Below are positions 7,801-18,800 of a stretch of DNA of 34,105 nucleotides, one piece after another. This stretch comes from Oscillospiraceae bacterium (lineage in GTDB: Bacteria > Bacillota > Clostridia > Oscillospirales > Oscillospiraceae): positions 1-34,105 of the forward strand of contig JAFYVL010000082.1 of NCBI GenBank assembly GCA_017549125.1, read 5' to 3'. Numbering within the stretch: position 1 is the first letter of the stretch; each line of letters begins with the position of its first letter. The notes under the pieces were generated by a model. That model was not told the origin of the DNA. It was given only the letters and a program-made list of their open reading frames with translations, and did no database searches. A program made the position numbers and the translations under genes.

Positions 7801-10800
7801 GGAAGAACACCAAGGCCGCTGTGGAGCTGCTGCCCGATGATCTGCCCTTCATCGCAGCCCCCGGCAACCACGACTATGATACCAACTCCGGTTGGAACAA
7901 GGGTTACGGTGTTCGTGAACAGCTGACCCTCATGAATGAGTACCTGCCCAGAAGCATGTTCGAGGGCTATCCCACCGAGATCGGCTTCTTTGACGAGGTG
8001 AACTCCGCCAACCAGTGGCAGGCATTTACCGTCAATGGCAATAAGTATCTGGTCATGGCTCTGGAGTATGTACCCCAGGACGATGTGATCGCATGGGCAA
8101 ATCAGGTAGCCCAGGAGCATGCCGATCACCAGATCATTATGGTCACCCATAGCTATGTGGGCAACACCGGTAATCTGGATCAGCCCAAGCTGTGGAGTGA
8201 GTTCCTGAGCAAGCACGAAAATGTGATCATGGCATTCTCCGGTCACGTGTTCCACACAGAGGTGGTACACAGAACCGACAAGGGTGAAAACGGTAACGAT
8301 GTCCACAACATCCTGATGGATGCCCAGGGCTTGGATACCAGCAACCGCAAGTATGCTATGGTGGGCATCCTGCGCTTCAACGCAGACGGCACTCTGTGCG
8401 ACATTTCTTACTATTCCACCTCCCGTGGTCAGTATGAGACCCGTAGTAACTTCTCCGTTCAGCTGCCTGCTCAGGAGCATAACGATGTGGCTAAGGTAGG
8501 CGAGACCTATTATAGCTCCGTGACCGAGGCTGCAGCTGCTGCGAACGGTCAGATCGTTGAGATTCTGGAAAACACCGACGAGGCCATCACCATTGCTGCT
8601 GATGTGACCATCGATCTGGCAGGCTTCCAGCTGTCCAATGTGACCGTGGCTGAGGGTGCAAAGCTGAATCTGATTGATTCTACCGCTACTTACGAAGGCG
8701 TAGCCGGCAGCGCAGCTGTTACCGGCAATGTGCAGACCTTGACCGAGGCTGATGGCAAGAAGTACATGGTCATCGGCGAAAACGGTGTGTATGCAGCCCA
8801 TAAGTACTATGTGGGTATTACCCATGTGACCATTGATCCTTCTGTGACCGGCTTTGGCTATAAGGCACAGTTCTACGGCGATGCAACCGTGCAGGCACAG
8901 ATTGCCAACATTGGTTATGATCTGTGGATCACCGAGGATCTGGTGGTCAGCCGTGAAGCAGCGTTCAAGGAGAATCTGACCCTGCGTCTGAAGAACTTTA
9001 TGGTGGATACCCATGGTGAAACTCCCGTCAATGCTCAGGTTTACATGACCTTGATCGACGGCACCAAGGTAGAAAGCGCAGTTCACAGCTATTCCATGCG
9101 TTCCATGGTAGAGCTGATTAACGAGACCTATGAGAACTTCACCGCCCAGCAGCTGAAGGCTGTTGCGGCTATGATCCTGAAGTATGAGACTATGCAGGCT
9201 TGGGAGGTTGCCAATATTTTGGCAGCCCTCCAGCCCCAGGCAACTGTGGAAGACGCGGTGGTAGAGAACCAGGATATGGTGATCTACGGCGGCGCAACCG
9301 CCAATCTGACTCTGACCGGCGCAAGCAAGTTCTCTGTACAGGATACCATGGAAACCCTGCAGGGCAACCCCTATGCAGACTGGATCGCAGATTACTATGT
9401 TTCCATGGATACCCAGGCACAGGACGGCCTGTTCCTGGCCGGTAATTACGGCAGCTACGGCTGGATCGCTCTGCCTGTTCCTGCAGGCCAGACCTACAAC
9501 CAGATTCCTGTCCTGAGCACCATGCTCAATACCTCCGTTACCTATGCGGATCTGGTTACCTTCGTTGGTGAGTTTACCTGCGGTGTGGCAGATACCCAGA
9601 ATACCAACGGCGGCGCAACCGTTACTGTGGAACTGCGTCTGATCAACCCCGCAGATGCAAACGATTATATTGTCCTGAGCACCAGCGAGGTAACGCTGGA
9701 CCCTAATTTAAGCACTGAGTATGTAGAGGTGGCTGGTGGCGTATCCGTTTCGGATACCGTCATCACCGCAACTGCTGACAATACCTTGGTTCTGCATGAG
9801 AGCGCAACGATGACAAAGGGCACTTACTTTGCGCAGATCAACACTACCGATAATACCAAGCCTGCCGGCATTGTATTTGGTGCTAATGAAGAAGCAAGCA
9901 GCTACTATTTGTTCCGTTTGGGCAATGGTAGTAAGGTAGAATTGGTCAGCGTGGTAAATGGTGTGGAAACTGTGCTGGACACAGGCTATTATCCCGCCAA
10001 CCGCCGCAAGGATGTATTCAGCGGTCTGGAGATCGTGGTGGATGGCACTACCATTCACGGCTACATCCATAACCCCCATTATGACAGAGTCCATTGCTTC
10101 AGCGTCCATGAGGATGCAGAGTTTGCAGGCAATCACATTGGCTTGTGGTCTGCAGCAGAGGGCGTTGTGTTCCAGAACACAACAGTTACCGCAAACACCA
10201 CCATCCGCAAGGCGGATGTGCTGATCTTTGGTCACTCCTATACAGAAATGTGGACCAACTATCAGTCCTATTTCCCCGAGTATACCTCCATTGACAATAT
10301 GGGCTTGGGCGGCTCTGTGGCTGTCCAGTGGGAGCAGTTCCCCGAGGAACTGGCATCCTATGAGCCCAAGTTGGGCATTTATCTGATCGGTATTAACGAT
10401 CTGACCGGCGGCACTACCCCCAAGGCTGTGGTTACCTCCATGGAAAAGACTTTGCTGGCCATTAAGGAATTGGTTCCCGAATTTGAGGTGGTTGTCACCG
10501 CTGTGAACCATTGCCCCAATCGCGCTACCATTACCGCTGAGATTTCCCAGTGCAATGCGCTCATGCGGAATCTGGCTGCTTCCTACGATTGGATCTACTA
10601 CGCAGAGACCGAATATGCTCTGTGCAAAGATCCTTCTGATCCTTTGAGTGCTGATTCCAGCCTGTTTAGTGACGGCTTGCATCCCAATGCTGCCGGTTAC
10701 ACCATTCTGGTAGATGCTATCCGCATTGCCGCCAAGGGTGAGAACCAGCCTGCCTTTGATGATGCGCTGGCACAGGAGCAGCTGGCAGAGGTAAAGGCTG

Positions 10801-12785
10801 AGAAGATGGCATACTTGAGCGTATATGCCCAGAATGCCTACACCGAAGAAAATTGGGCGCTGGCTGAGCCTTATTACAATGCCGCTGTGGCAAAGATCGA
10901 CGCTTGTACCACCGAAATGCAGCTGAAGAATCTGGATCTGTCTCAGGAACTGGCACAGCTGTCTGCCATCCGCAATAAGGCGGCAGATGTGGTGGCAAAC
11001 CTGCAGAACCCGGAGACCAGCATTCAGCGCAGCACCCTGAAATGGGTGAGCGTTGATGATTACACCATCAATCTGACCGGCTCTACCTACTCTCTGGACA
11101 GCACTGCTGTTTACAAGAATCCCGAGGGTATCTTCAAGTTCGGTAATAACTCCGGCGCAGTTGGCACAGCCGGTCTGCTGCTCAATGCCCATACCGGCGC
11201 AAACAAGGGTATGTACGGCTATCTGATCAACTGCAATACCAACGGCAATTACATTCAGATCTATTATGTAAGCAACTCCTACAATAGCGACGGATCCTCT
11301 TCTGCCACCAAGTACATTGGCGGTATCGTGCTGAATAACTACGGCCTCCGTGTAGAGGATACCGAGTTCTGGTTCAAGCTGGACGGCGATAAGCTCTATG
11401 TGAACACCGTGGAGCGCAAGGAAAAGGGCGAAGCCAACATGTTGGTGGTCGACCTGACCTATGACGGCGTTTACGAGGTTTACGAATCCGGCTATATGGG
11501 TATGCTGGCATGGGCTAGCTCTGTGAGCTATGACATTCAGCTGAAGCGTTTTGCCGCAGAGGAAGTGATCGTAGAGGAAGAAGAGCCTGTGGACGATCTG
11601 GCAGATGACGTGGTCACCAATCTGATGACCGTAGCTACCAGCGACCGCTACAATATGAACTCCTGGCAGTCTCTGGACAGCAAGTCCGTCAAGGCCAACG
11701 GTTATAGCTTTGGTATGGATAATACCACTGTTTACAGCGATTCCGAGGCGGTATTTAAGCTGAGCAACGCGAGCGGCAGCATCGGTACTGCAGGCCTGTT
11801 CCTGCGTGCGAATCAGTATAAAAACAACGGTGTGGATGGCTATCTGGTGAATGTAAACACCACCGCTAACTTCATTCAGGTGTATTATTTGAACAATGCC
11901 TATAACGCAGATGGCACAGCAAATACCGTTACCTATCTGGGCGGCATCGTGCTTGACAATTACGGCATTACCGCTGCTGACACTGAGTGGTATGTAAAGA
12001 TCGAGGGCGATAAGCTGTATGTAAATACTGTTGCAAGACAGCAGGAAGGCACAGGCAATATTGTTGCTGTGGATCTGACTCTGGGCGGTCAGCTGGCCGT
12101 ATATCCCAACGGTCACACCGGTATTTTGTCCTGGGTCAAGGACGTGTCCTTTGATTTCCAGCTGAAGAACTACACCGGTACTGCTGTGGATGTGAATGGG
12201 GCAGATGAGGCTCTGACCAATATCATGAACAAGGATACCGCGCTGACCTACGGTAATGCTACCTGGAATACTGTGGACGCTAACACCCTGCAGCTGACCG
12301 GTTGCCGTTATTCTCTGGATAGCACCACTACCATGAGCGATGCTTCTGTTAAGTTCACTCTGTCCAACAATACCGGTCATATTGGCACCGGCGGTATTTT
12401 GCTCAGAGCGACTAAGAAGGATAATAACGGTATTGACGCTTATCTGATCAACTACAACATCAATAGCAATTACATTCAGATCTATTACATGAATAACTAC
12501 TATGCCAAGGATGGCACCGAGACGGCTTTGACCTATCTGGGTGGTCTGGTACTGAAAAATTATGGTATCACCAATGTGGGTACAGAGTTTGTAGCCACCA
12601 TCGAAGGAAATAAGTTGTATGTAAACACCACAGAAAGACAGCAGGCCGGCACAGCCGATCTGATCACTGTGGATCTGACCAAGGGCGGCGAGTTGGCAGT
12701 TTATGAATCCGGTTATTTTGGACTCTTAAGCTGGGTCAGCGGTGTCACCTTTAACATGAATGTAGCATATCTGGAAACCCGATAA
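4812..12785 (+). CDS. Giant secreted LamG/metallophosphoesterase/SGNH-hydrolase protein 1
   Basis: 2657-residue exported protein; GGAGG lies 7 bases before ATG. Signal peptide about 1-33 (PVLA-AETA). A ConA-like module (about 50-255) is followed by LamG (264-480), a second ConA-like module (487-697) and a second LamG (707-930). A calcineurin-like metallophosphoesterase spans 944-1217: D950/Q952, G985-D986...D989, G1018-N-H-D1021, H1113, G1144-H-x-x-H1148. A beta-rich segment (1222-1472), another jelly-roll (1636-1795) and an SGNH hydrolase (1800-1975) follow: S1809 in GHS, G1860-x-N1862-D, D1954/H1957. A helical linker (1980-2070) precedes three C-terminal repeats (2071-2250, 2268-2465, 2468-2657). 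There is no LPXTG, SLH or C-terminal membrane segment, so attachment is unknown. The combination suggests removal of phosphate and ester groups from a glycan; the substrate is inferred only. Module boundaries are approximate. Confidence 0.9.
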   Translation: MKQHTNWQKALSLMLVLVMVLSLVLPAVPVLAAETAEELPTEIVTDSTVVETEESIFYQTNFSEDAVLADFDLYQSGSSKFTISNGELATDGTDGEQKAILKQGGKIKSLSVDIIPGESGVIYGGVYFGAKDAQNGQDAINSQVILIKSDYTGWSDAANRIDIVYGQFNNGWKSIKTTISETGSGNNLFSGGTKQPLNLRLDFSYDVVLLTLSLVSDSSKYVQVIYEIEPALIEGQVGLRNIGSDTRYDKLIVNHDYIPETLTEGLKLDGTGLDSYAKTTGNLTEKPVTIEAWVWVPKLAGGSRRQAIITNYQESSVAKNPVGTWGLYTNEYQTLYYTERTAEGTFNHTLGVAVCNNAWSHVAIVRRQGALDVYFNGEFVKTIEHAGMGDTTVVERPLTIGYCSVGAGTEGINSLKGQVGDIRIWNTERTLTQIQDNMYREMTGKEAGLIQHWNFDSHKEGIISNTVEGGLDAGVMGHAEIGDEGIYRWDFSTEAQMEDFTFYYAPTYTADKYNYAFNIKDEKLAISGSINNSSTEVKAILNQKIDNIKYIGADVTQGGTSTANVAMLFGIKGVNSEAVNDYEGYKVYMTRYRTSAAKRPYTEVNFNKISNGTSTAVTSTATNTTFFPGADEKRPFHIQLGFEGNTVNAFMYRLDDPTVTNGISYTVADGEVDGQVGLWLGRTSVSFDDLVILTALEKEEPPVQDETVTYNNDGYNFMSSGGLTWEMKQEITTPYTMEAWIKVPAGIADGTVGYIVGNPYRAPHTSMQMIENGNLRLAWTVENADLTKTTTNYDVAVDLRNGKWTHVAYTCDVANDTVTAYINGQVMKTWTDAGLQDIVLPDHISPDNFFAVGSKKTNMSASSNLFPGWIADVRLWDHVLSASEIQSSMLTQYTTAKDGLLFNAPLNEMVDNKFADLSGNGYDLEKSVTGFLLETQEHEPGAYSMVVIPDQQILSHYYNAELQGMYQWIADNREKENIQIVMNVGDMADNCGNLDQWKNTKAAVELLPDDLPFIAAPGNHDYDTNSGWNKGYGVREQLTLMNEYLPRSMFEGYPTEIGFFDEVNSANQWQAFTVNGNKYLVMALEYVPQDDVIAWANQVAQEHADHQIIMVTHSYVGNTGNLDQPKLWSEFLSKHENVIMAFSGHVFHTEVVHRTDKGENGNDVHNILMDAQGLDTSNRKYAMVGILRFNADGTLCDISYYSTSRGQYETRSNFSVQLPAQEHNDVAKVGETYYSSVTEAAAAANGQIVEILENTDEAITIAADVTIDLAGFQLSNVTVAEGAKLNLIDSTATYEGVAGSAAVTGNVQTLTEADGKKYMVIGENGVYAAHKYYVGITHVTIDPSVTGFGYKAQFYGDATVQAQIANIGYDLWITEDLVVSREAAFKENLTLRLKNFMVDTHGETPVNAQVYMTLIDGTKVESAVHSYSMRSMVELINETYENFTAQQLKAVAAMILKYETMQAWEVANILAALQPQATVEDAVVENQDMVIYGGATANLTLTGASKFSVQDTMETLQGNPYADWIADYYVSMDTQAQDGLFLAGNYGSYGWIALPVPAGQTYNQIPVLSTMLNTSVTYADLVTFVGEFTCGVADTQNTNGGATVTVELRLINPADANDYIVLSTSEVTLDPNLSTEYVEVAGGVSVSDTVITATADNTLVLHESATMTKGTYFAQINTTDNTKPAGIVFGANEEASSYYLFRLGNGSKVELVSVVNGVETVLDTGYYPANRRKDVFSGLEIVVDGTTIHGYIHNPHYDRVHCFSVHEDAEFAGNHIGLWSAAEGVVFQNTTVTANTTIRKADVLIFGHSYTEMWTNYQSYFPEYTSIDNMGLGGSVAVQWEQFPEELASYEPKLGIYLIGINDLTGGTTPKAVVTSMEKTLLAIKELVPEFEVVVTAVNHCPNRATITAEISQCNALMRNLAASYDWIYYAETEYALCKDPSDPLSADSSLFSDGLHPNAAGYTILVDAIRIAAKGENQPAFDDALAQEQLAEVKAEKMAYLSVYAQNAYTEENWALAEPYYNAAVAKIDACTTEMQLKNLDLSQELAQLSAIRNKAADVVANLQNPETSIQRSTLKWVSVDDYTINLTGSTYSLDSTAVYKNPEGIFKFGNNSGAVGTAGLLLNAHTGANKGMYGYLINCNTNGNYIQIYYVSNSYNSDGSSSATKYIGGIVLNNYGLRVEDTEFWFKLDGDKLYVNTVERKEKGEANMLVVDLTYDGVYEVYESGYMGMLAWASSVSYDIQLKRFAAEEVIVEEEEPVDDLADDVVTNLMTVATSDRYNMNSWQSLDSKSVKANGYSFGMDNTTVYSDSEAVFKLSNASGSIGTAGLFLRANQYKNNGVDGYLVNVNTTANFIQVYYLNNAYNADGTANTVTYLGGIVLDNYGITAADTEWYVKIEGDKLYVNTVARQQEGTGNIVAVDLTLGGQLAVYPNGHTGILSWVKDVSFDFQLKNYTGTAVDVNGADEALTNIMNKDTALTYGNATWNTVDANTLQLTGCRYSLDSTTTMSDASVKFTLSNNTGHIGTGGILLRATKKDNNGIDAYLINYNINSNYIQIYYMNNYYAKDGTETALTYLGGLVLKNYGITNVGTEFVATIEGNKLYVNTTERQQAGTADLITVDLTKGGELAVYESGYFGLLSWVSGVTFNMNVAYLETR

Positions 12786-12791
12786 TCCAAA

Positions 12792-12819
12792 ACGCGGCAA
12801 GGCGCAAGCCTTGCCGTGT
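12792..12819 (+). promoter_or_regulatory. Intercistronic GCAA-tetraloop hairpin
   Basis: A 9-bp core stem GCGCAAGGC-type (12795-12803 with 12808-12816) extends by three further pairs, with loop GCAA. No T tract follows, so it is more likely an mRNA processing or stability element, or a weak attenuator, than a terminator. Confidence 0.6.
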
Positions 12820-12839
12820 CCCAATAGGAGGTTTGACCT

Positions 12840-15800
12840 ATGAAAACGAAACAATGGAGAAAACTGTTGGCTTTGGTTCTGACCCTGGCTATGGTATTGC
12901 CCATGGTGATGCCTGCTGTGTCTGTCTCTGCTGCAGAAACCGCAGCACCTACCATGGTGAAAACCATGACCTGGGACTTTGAGAATGCCTTGCAAGCCAA
13001 TGATTTCTCTTTCTATCAGTCTGCCACCAGCCGCTATAACATTACCGGCGGTGTGCTGGCATCTGACGGTTTGGATGGCGAACTGAAGGCCATTGTGAAC
13101 AACACCCCGGAAAATATCCGCAGCGTGTCTGTGAACATCATCCCCGGCGCATCCGGCAATATCAATGCCGGTCTGTATGTGGGCGCATCCAACGCAAGCA
13201 ACAGCGCCAATGGCATCCAGGCTCATGTGTTCCAGATCCAATCCAACTTTACCGGTTGGAGCGATGCACCCAACCGTATCGACATTATCCATGGCCAGTT
13301 TAACAACAACTGGAAGGAATTGGGTCGTACCATTTCTGAGGCCGGTAACGGCAACGCTCTGTTTACCAAGGGCAACAAAGAGCCTTTGAATCTGAAGCTG
13401 ACCTTCAGCGAGGATGTGCTTTTGCTGACCTTGAGCCTGGTCAGCAACCCCAAGAAGTTCGTCCAGGTCATGTACGAAATGGACACCAGCTTGCTGGCAG
13501 GTCAGGTCGGTCTGCGTGCCAATGCCAGCGACGTGATCTTCGATCAGCTGACCGTGGAGTACGACCAGCCCTTGACCGAATATCAGAAGCTGTGGGATTT
13601 CTCCGATGCTTCCGATGCAGAGGATTTTACCCTCTATACCAACGGAACTAGCAGCTTCACCGTTGCTGACGGTATGCTCAAGCCCACCGGTGGCAATGGC
13701 GAAATGAAGGCCATCTTCAACGAGGATATGGCAAACATGGCATCCATTTCCGTGGACATCATCCCCGGCGCTTCCGGTCTGATGAACGGCGGCGTGTATG
13801 TGGGCGCTAAGAATGCATCTGCAGCCCAGGACAAGATCGATGCACTGTGCATCATGATCGAATCCATGTTCTCCGGCTGGGCAGATGCTCCCAACCGTAT
13901 CGACATTTGGCCCGGTAAGTTCAACCAGGGCTGGGGCGGCGAATTGCCCGGTCGTTTGGTTTCTGAGACCGGCAACCGGAACAACCTGTATACCGGCGGC
14001 GTCAAGAAGCCTCTGAATTTGAAGCTGGAATTTGGCACCAATACGGTGGTCGCCACCCTGAGCCTGGTGGAGAATCCCAACCGGTTCGTTCAGCAGACCT
14101 TCAACGTGGATGCTTCTTACCTGCAGGGCCAGATCGGCCTGCGTAGCCAGTTTATTGACCTGTGCTACGATAACCTGCTGATTACTTATAAAACTCCCGT
14201 GGAGCAGCCCGAGGTAGAGCCTGAGACCACCTATGAGAACCAGGGCTACAACTTCTTCACCACCGGCAATAAGGCCTGGGAGATGAAGCAGGAGATCGGC
14301 ACACCTTATACGCTGGAAGCTTGGGTGAAAGTGCCCCAGGGCATTGCTGATGGCACTCTGGGCTACATTGTGGGCAACCAGTACCGCAGCCCCTATATCT
14401 CCATGCAGCTGGTGTCCGGCGACTTGCGCCTGGCATGGAGCGTGGAAAATGCAGATCTGACCACCTCCGTCAAGAACTTTGACGTGGATACGGAACTGCG
14501 TACCGGCAAGTGGACTCACGTGGCTTATACTTGCGACGTGGCAAACGACACCGTGACCGCTTATATCAACGGCGCAGAGGCAGGGAAGTGGACCAATGCC
14601 GGTCTGCAGGATATTTGCCTCCCCGACCATGTAAGCCCCGATAACTGGTTTATGGTGGGTAGCACCAAGGATGCAGAGGGCGATGTGTCCAAGCATTTCC
14701 CCGGCTGGATCGCTGATGTAAGATTGTGGAACAAGGTGCTGTCTGCTGCAGAAGTGAAGACCAGCATGAATTCCCAGTACACCGCCCAGGATGGTCTGCT
14801 GTTCAATGCACCTCTGGATAACGGCTTTGCTGACGTATCCGGTAATGGCAACGATCTGCAGCCCAATGTGGCAGGCCTGGTTCTGGAAACTCAGACCCAT
14901 GCGCCCGGTGCATACTCCATGGTGGTGATCCCCGATCCCCAGATTCTGAACCATTACAATCCCGATCTGATGCTGCAGATGTATCAGTGGATCGCAGATA
15001 ATCGGGAAAAGGAAAATATCCAGATGGTCATGTGCGTGGGCGATATGATCGACAACTGCGGCAACATTGCTCAGTGGGAGAACGCTAAGGCCGCATGGGA
15101 ACTGCTGCCTTCCGATCTGCCCTTCATCGTTTCTCCCGGCAACCATGACTATGACACCAACTCCGGTTGGGATAAGGGCTACGGTGTCCGTGAACAGCTG
15201 ACCCTTATGAACCAGTATTTCCCCGTAAGCCTGTTTGAAAACTACGGAACTGAGTCCGGTTTCTTTGATCCCAATAACTGCGTGAACCAGTGGCAGGCAT
15301 TCTCCGTAAATGGCAATGACTACCTGGTGATCGCTCTGGAATATGTGCCCCAGGATGATGTGATCGCATGGGCAAACCAGGTTGTGGAAGCCCATCCCAA
15401 CCACCAGGTCATTATGATCACCCATAGCTATATGGGCTCTTACGGCAACGTGACCCAGACCAAGCTGTGGAACAACTTCTTGAGCCAGCATGAGAACATT
15501 ATCATGGACTTTAGCGGCCACGTGGCCCACACCGACCTGGTTCACAGAACCGATAAGGGTGTTAATGGCAACGATGTTCATCAGGTGCTGATCGATGCCC
15601 AGATGGAGGACGTGTCCGGCCAGTATGGCATGGTGGGTATCCTCCGCTTCAATGCCGACGGTACGGTTTGTGACGTTTCCTACTATTCCACTTTGAAGGA
15701 TCAGTACGAATCCCGCAGTAATTTTGCTCTGAATCTGCCCAAGAAGGAGCAGACCTTTGTGGCACAGGTGGGCGGCCATAGCTATTCCACCCTGGCAGAA

Positions 15801-18800
15801 GCCATTGCCAACGCAGAGGGTAACATTGTGAAGCTGCTGGAAGATTGCAGCGAGACCATCATGCTGAACGATTATGTGATGATCGATTTGGCAGGTAATA
15901 ACCTCAGCAACATCACCGTCATTGGCGATAATCTGGAGATCGTGGATACCCTGGGCGGCGGCAGCGCAGCCATTACCGGCACTTTGCATCCCTTTAGCTT
16001 TGCAGATGGTGTCAGCTACCTGGTAGTAGGTGAAAACAATGTTTACACCGCCCATAGCTATGACATTGCTATTACCCATATCAGCCTGGATCCTGCTAAC
16101 GATGCACTGGGCTATAAGGCACAGCTGGTAGGCGACGAGACCGTACGCAGCTTTGCAGAAGCTGTAGGCTTCAACCTGTGGCTGGATGGCGGCAATACCA
16201 TCACCCGTAGCAAGTCTGGTGTTCAGACCTTGAGCCTGCGCCTGAAGAACATTCTGAAGAACAACGGCGGCGAAATGAACGTGAATGCTACCGCTTTTGT
16301 AACGCTGAATGTGGACGGCGAGACCTACACCAAGACCACCGACATCCAGGCTGCCTCTATGAAGCAGACCTTGCAGCTGGTGAACGCCGCATGGACTACC
16401 TATAACGAGACCCAGAAAACTGCTGTAAAGACCCTGTGCGACCAGTATTATGAGACTGTCTCTGCCTGGGAACTGGATAACATTTATCCCATCAGCACCG
16501 ACGGCACCGTAAAGGAAAGCTATACCGCCGTGACCGGTTCTGTGACCGTGAACACCATCAGCGGCTATACCGCAGACGGCAAGCTGACCGCTCCCAACAC
16601 CGGTGAAGGCAAGGTGATCCTGGATAACACTCCCACCGGCAATAAGACCGTGTCCGTGGAGATTTATCCCGATGCTAACGGCATCAATGGCGGTTTGTAT
16701 CTGGGCGCATCCGGCGCTGGATCTGCCCGGGATGCCATCAACGCTGTGTATATCGGCATCGAAGCCAATTTCTCCGGCTGGGCAGATGCTGTGAACCGTG
16801 TGGATCTGATCGTGGGTCAGTTCCCCTGGGCAGAATACGGCCGTGTGATCTCCGAAACCGGTCAGGGCAATGCTCTGTTCGCAGGTTCTCGTGAGCCCTT
16901 GCTGCTGACCGCAGAGATTAGCGGCAACACCATTACCGCAACCGTAAGTCTGCTGAGCAATCCTTCCAAGTCCGTGTCCTATACCTACACCTATACCGGC
17001 AACTTCGACCTGGCAGGTGGACAGGTGGGTCTGCGTAGCCAGTTCAGCAGCTGCGCATTCGATAACTTCAAGGTGAACGATGTGACTTATACCTTTGATA
17101 ACGAAGCCGCAACCGCAGACTTCAGCTTCTATCACTCTGCTTGCGCCAACGGTGTCCAGGCAACCGCCAATAACACCCTGGCCTTGCATCCCTCCGCTGT
17201 CTTCGCAGAAGGCACACTGTCCGCCACCGTGAATACCGCCGGCAAGAACGGCGCAGGTCTGGTGTTCGGCGCAGATGCTGCTGGCAAGAATTATTACCTG
17301 CTGCGCATGACCAATAATCAGTGGGTGGAGCTGGTACAGGTAGAAAATGGCGCAGAAACCATTCTGGAGCGTAACTACCTGTCCGCAGGTCACGATTACA
17401 ACGCAGACCATCGCCTGGAGATCGTGAAGATCGGCAATACGGTCTACTGCTACTACTACAACCGCTTTGATAAGATCAATTGCTATGCGGTGGAGAATGT
17501 GACCTTTGCAGGCAACAACATCGGCCTGTGGGCACAGACCGCCGGCACAGCCTTCCGGGATGTGACCATCCAAAAGTCCGCCCAGAAGCGCACCGCAGAG
17601 ACTTTGATCTTCGGTCACTCCTACACAGAAATGTGGTGGGATTTCGAGACCTATTTCCCCGAGTATACCGACATTGACGACATCGGCATTGGCGGTTCTG
17701 TGGCTGCCCATTGGGAAGCTTTGACCGACGAGGTCATTTCCTACGAACCCAAGCTGGGTATCTACAACATCGGCATCAACGATTTGACCGGTGGCACCAC
17801 CCCCAAGGCCGTGGTGGAGTCCATGGAAAAGGCTCTGCTGACCATCAAGGCCGCTCTGCCCGAATTTGAGGTAGTGCTGGTGTCTGTCAGCCATTGTCCT
17901 GCCAGAAACACCATCACCGCACCCATCTCTGAAACCAATGCCCTCATGCGGAATCTGGCAGCATCCTACGATTGGATGTACTATGCAGAAGCAGAGTACC
18001 TGTTCTGCACCAACCAGAACGATCCTCTCAGCACCAATGCAAGTCTGTTCATCGACGGTCTGCATCCCTCTGCAGAAGGTTATCAGATGATGGCAGAGGT
18101 GATCCGTAGCGCCATCCGTGGTGAGAACCAGCCGGAATTTGACGAGGCTTTGGCACAGGGTCAGCTGCTGGCCATGAAGAACAATAAGCTGGATGCCCTG
18201 GCAGTTTATGGCCAGAATGCTTACAATGCAGGCAACTGGGAAGTTGCTAAGCCCTATTATGAGGCCGCTGTTGCCAAGATCGACGCTTGCACCACCGAGC
18301 AGCAGCTGAAGGATCTGGATCTGTCCGAAGAACTGGAACAGCTCCGGGAAATCCCCAACAAGGCTGTGGATCTGATTGAGAACATGGCAGATGCCGCAAC
18401 CCGGGATGCTCTGGCAGCAGATACATGGACCAAGGCCAATGACTATGCTATCCGTGTCAACGGCTATAGCTATGCTCTGGATAACACCACCGCCTATGAT
18501 GACAGCCAGATGGTGTTCCGTCTGACTAATAATACCGGCGATGTGGCCACAGGCGGCATCTTCCTGCGTGCCACCTCCAAGGCCAATAAGGGTATTGAAG
18601 GCTACCTGATCAACTATGTGACCGCCGGTAACTACCTGCAGGTCTACTATGTAAACAATGTTTACAATACCGATGGCACCGAGTATGTGCTGACCTACCT
18701 GGGCGGCATCGTCTTTGGCGCATACGGTGAGTTGGTGGATACCACCTTCTACAGCAAGATCGAAGGCGACAAGCTGTATCTGAACACCCTGGAAAGACAG

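Noticed and set aside
12792..12819. Terminator separating the two giant genes
   Set aside because: The hairpin has a GCAA loop but no T tract, and a strong ribosome binding site for the second gene follows at once.
12726..18065. A 1779-codon open frame antisense to giant protein 2, and others of 890, 735, 646 and 491 codons antisense to other genes
   Set aside because: They mirror strongly biased plus-strand genes, have repetitive low-information translations with no domain, no ribosome binding sites, and run across several real genes. Codon bias in the sense gene removes antisense stops.
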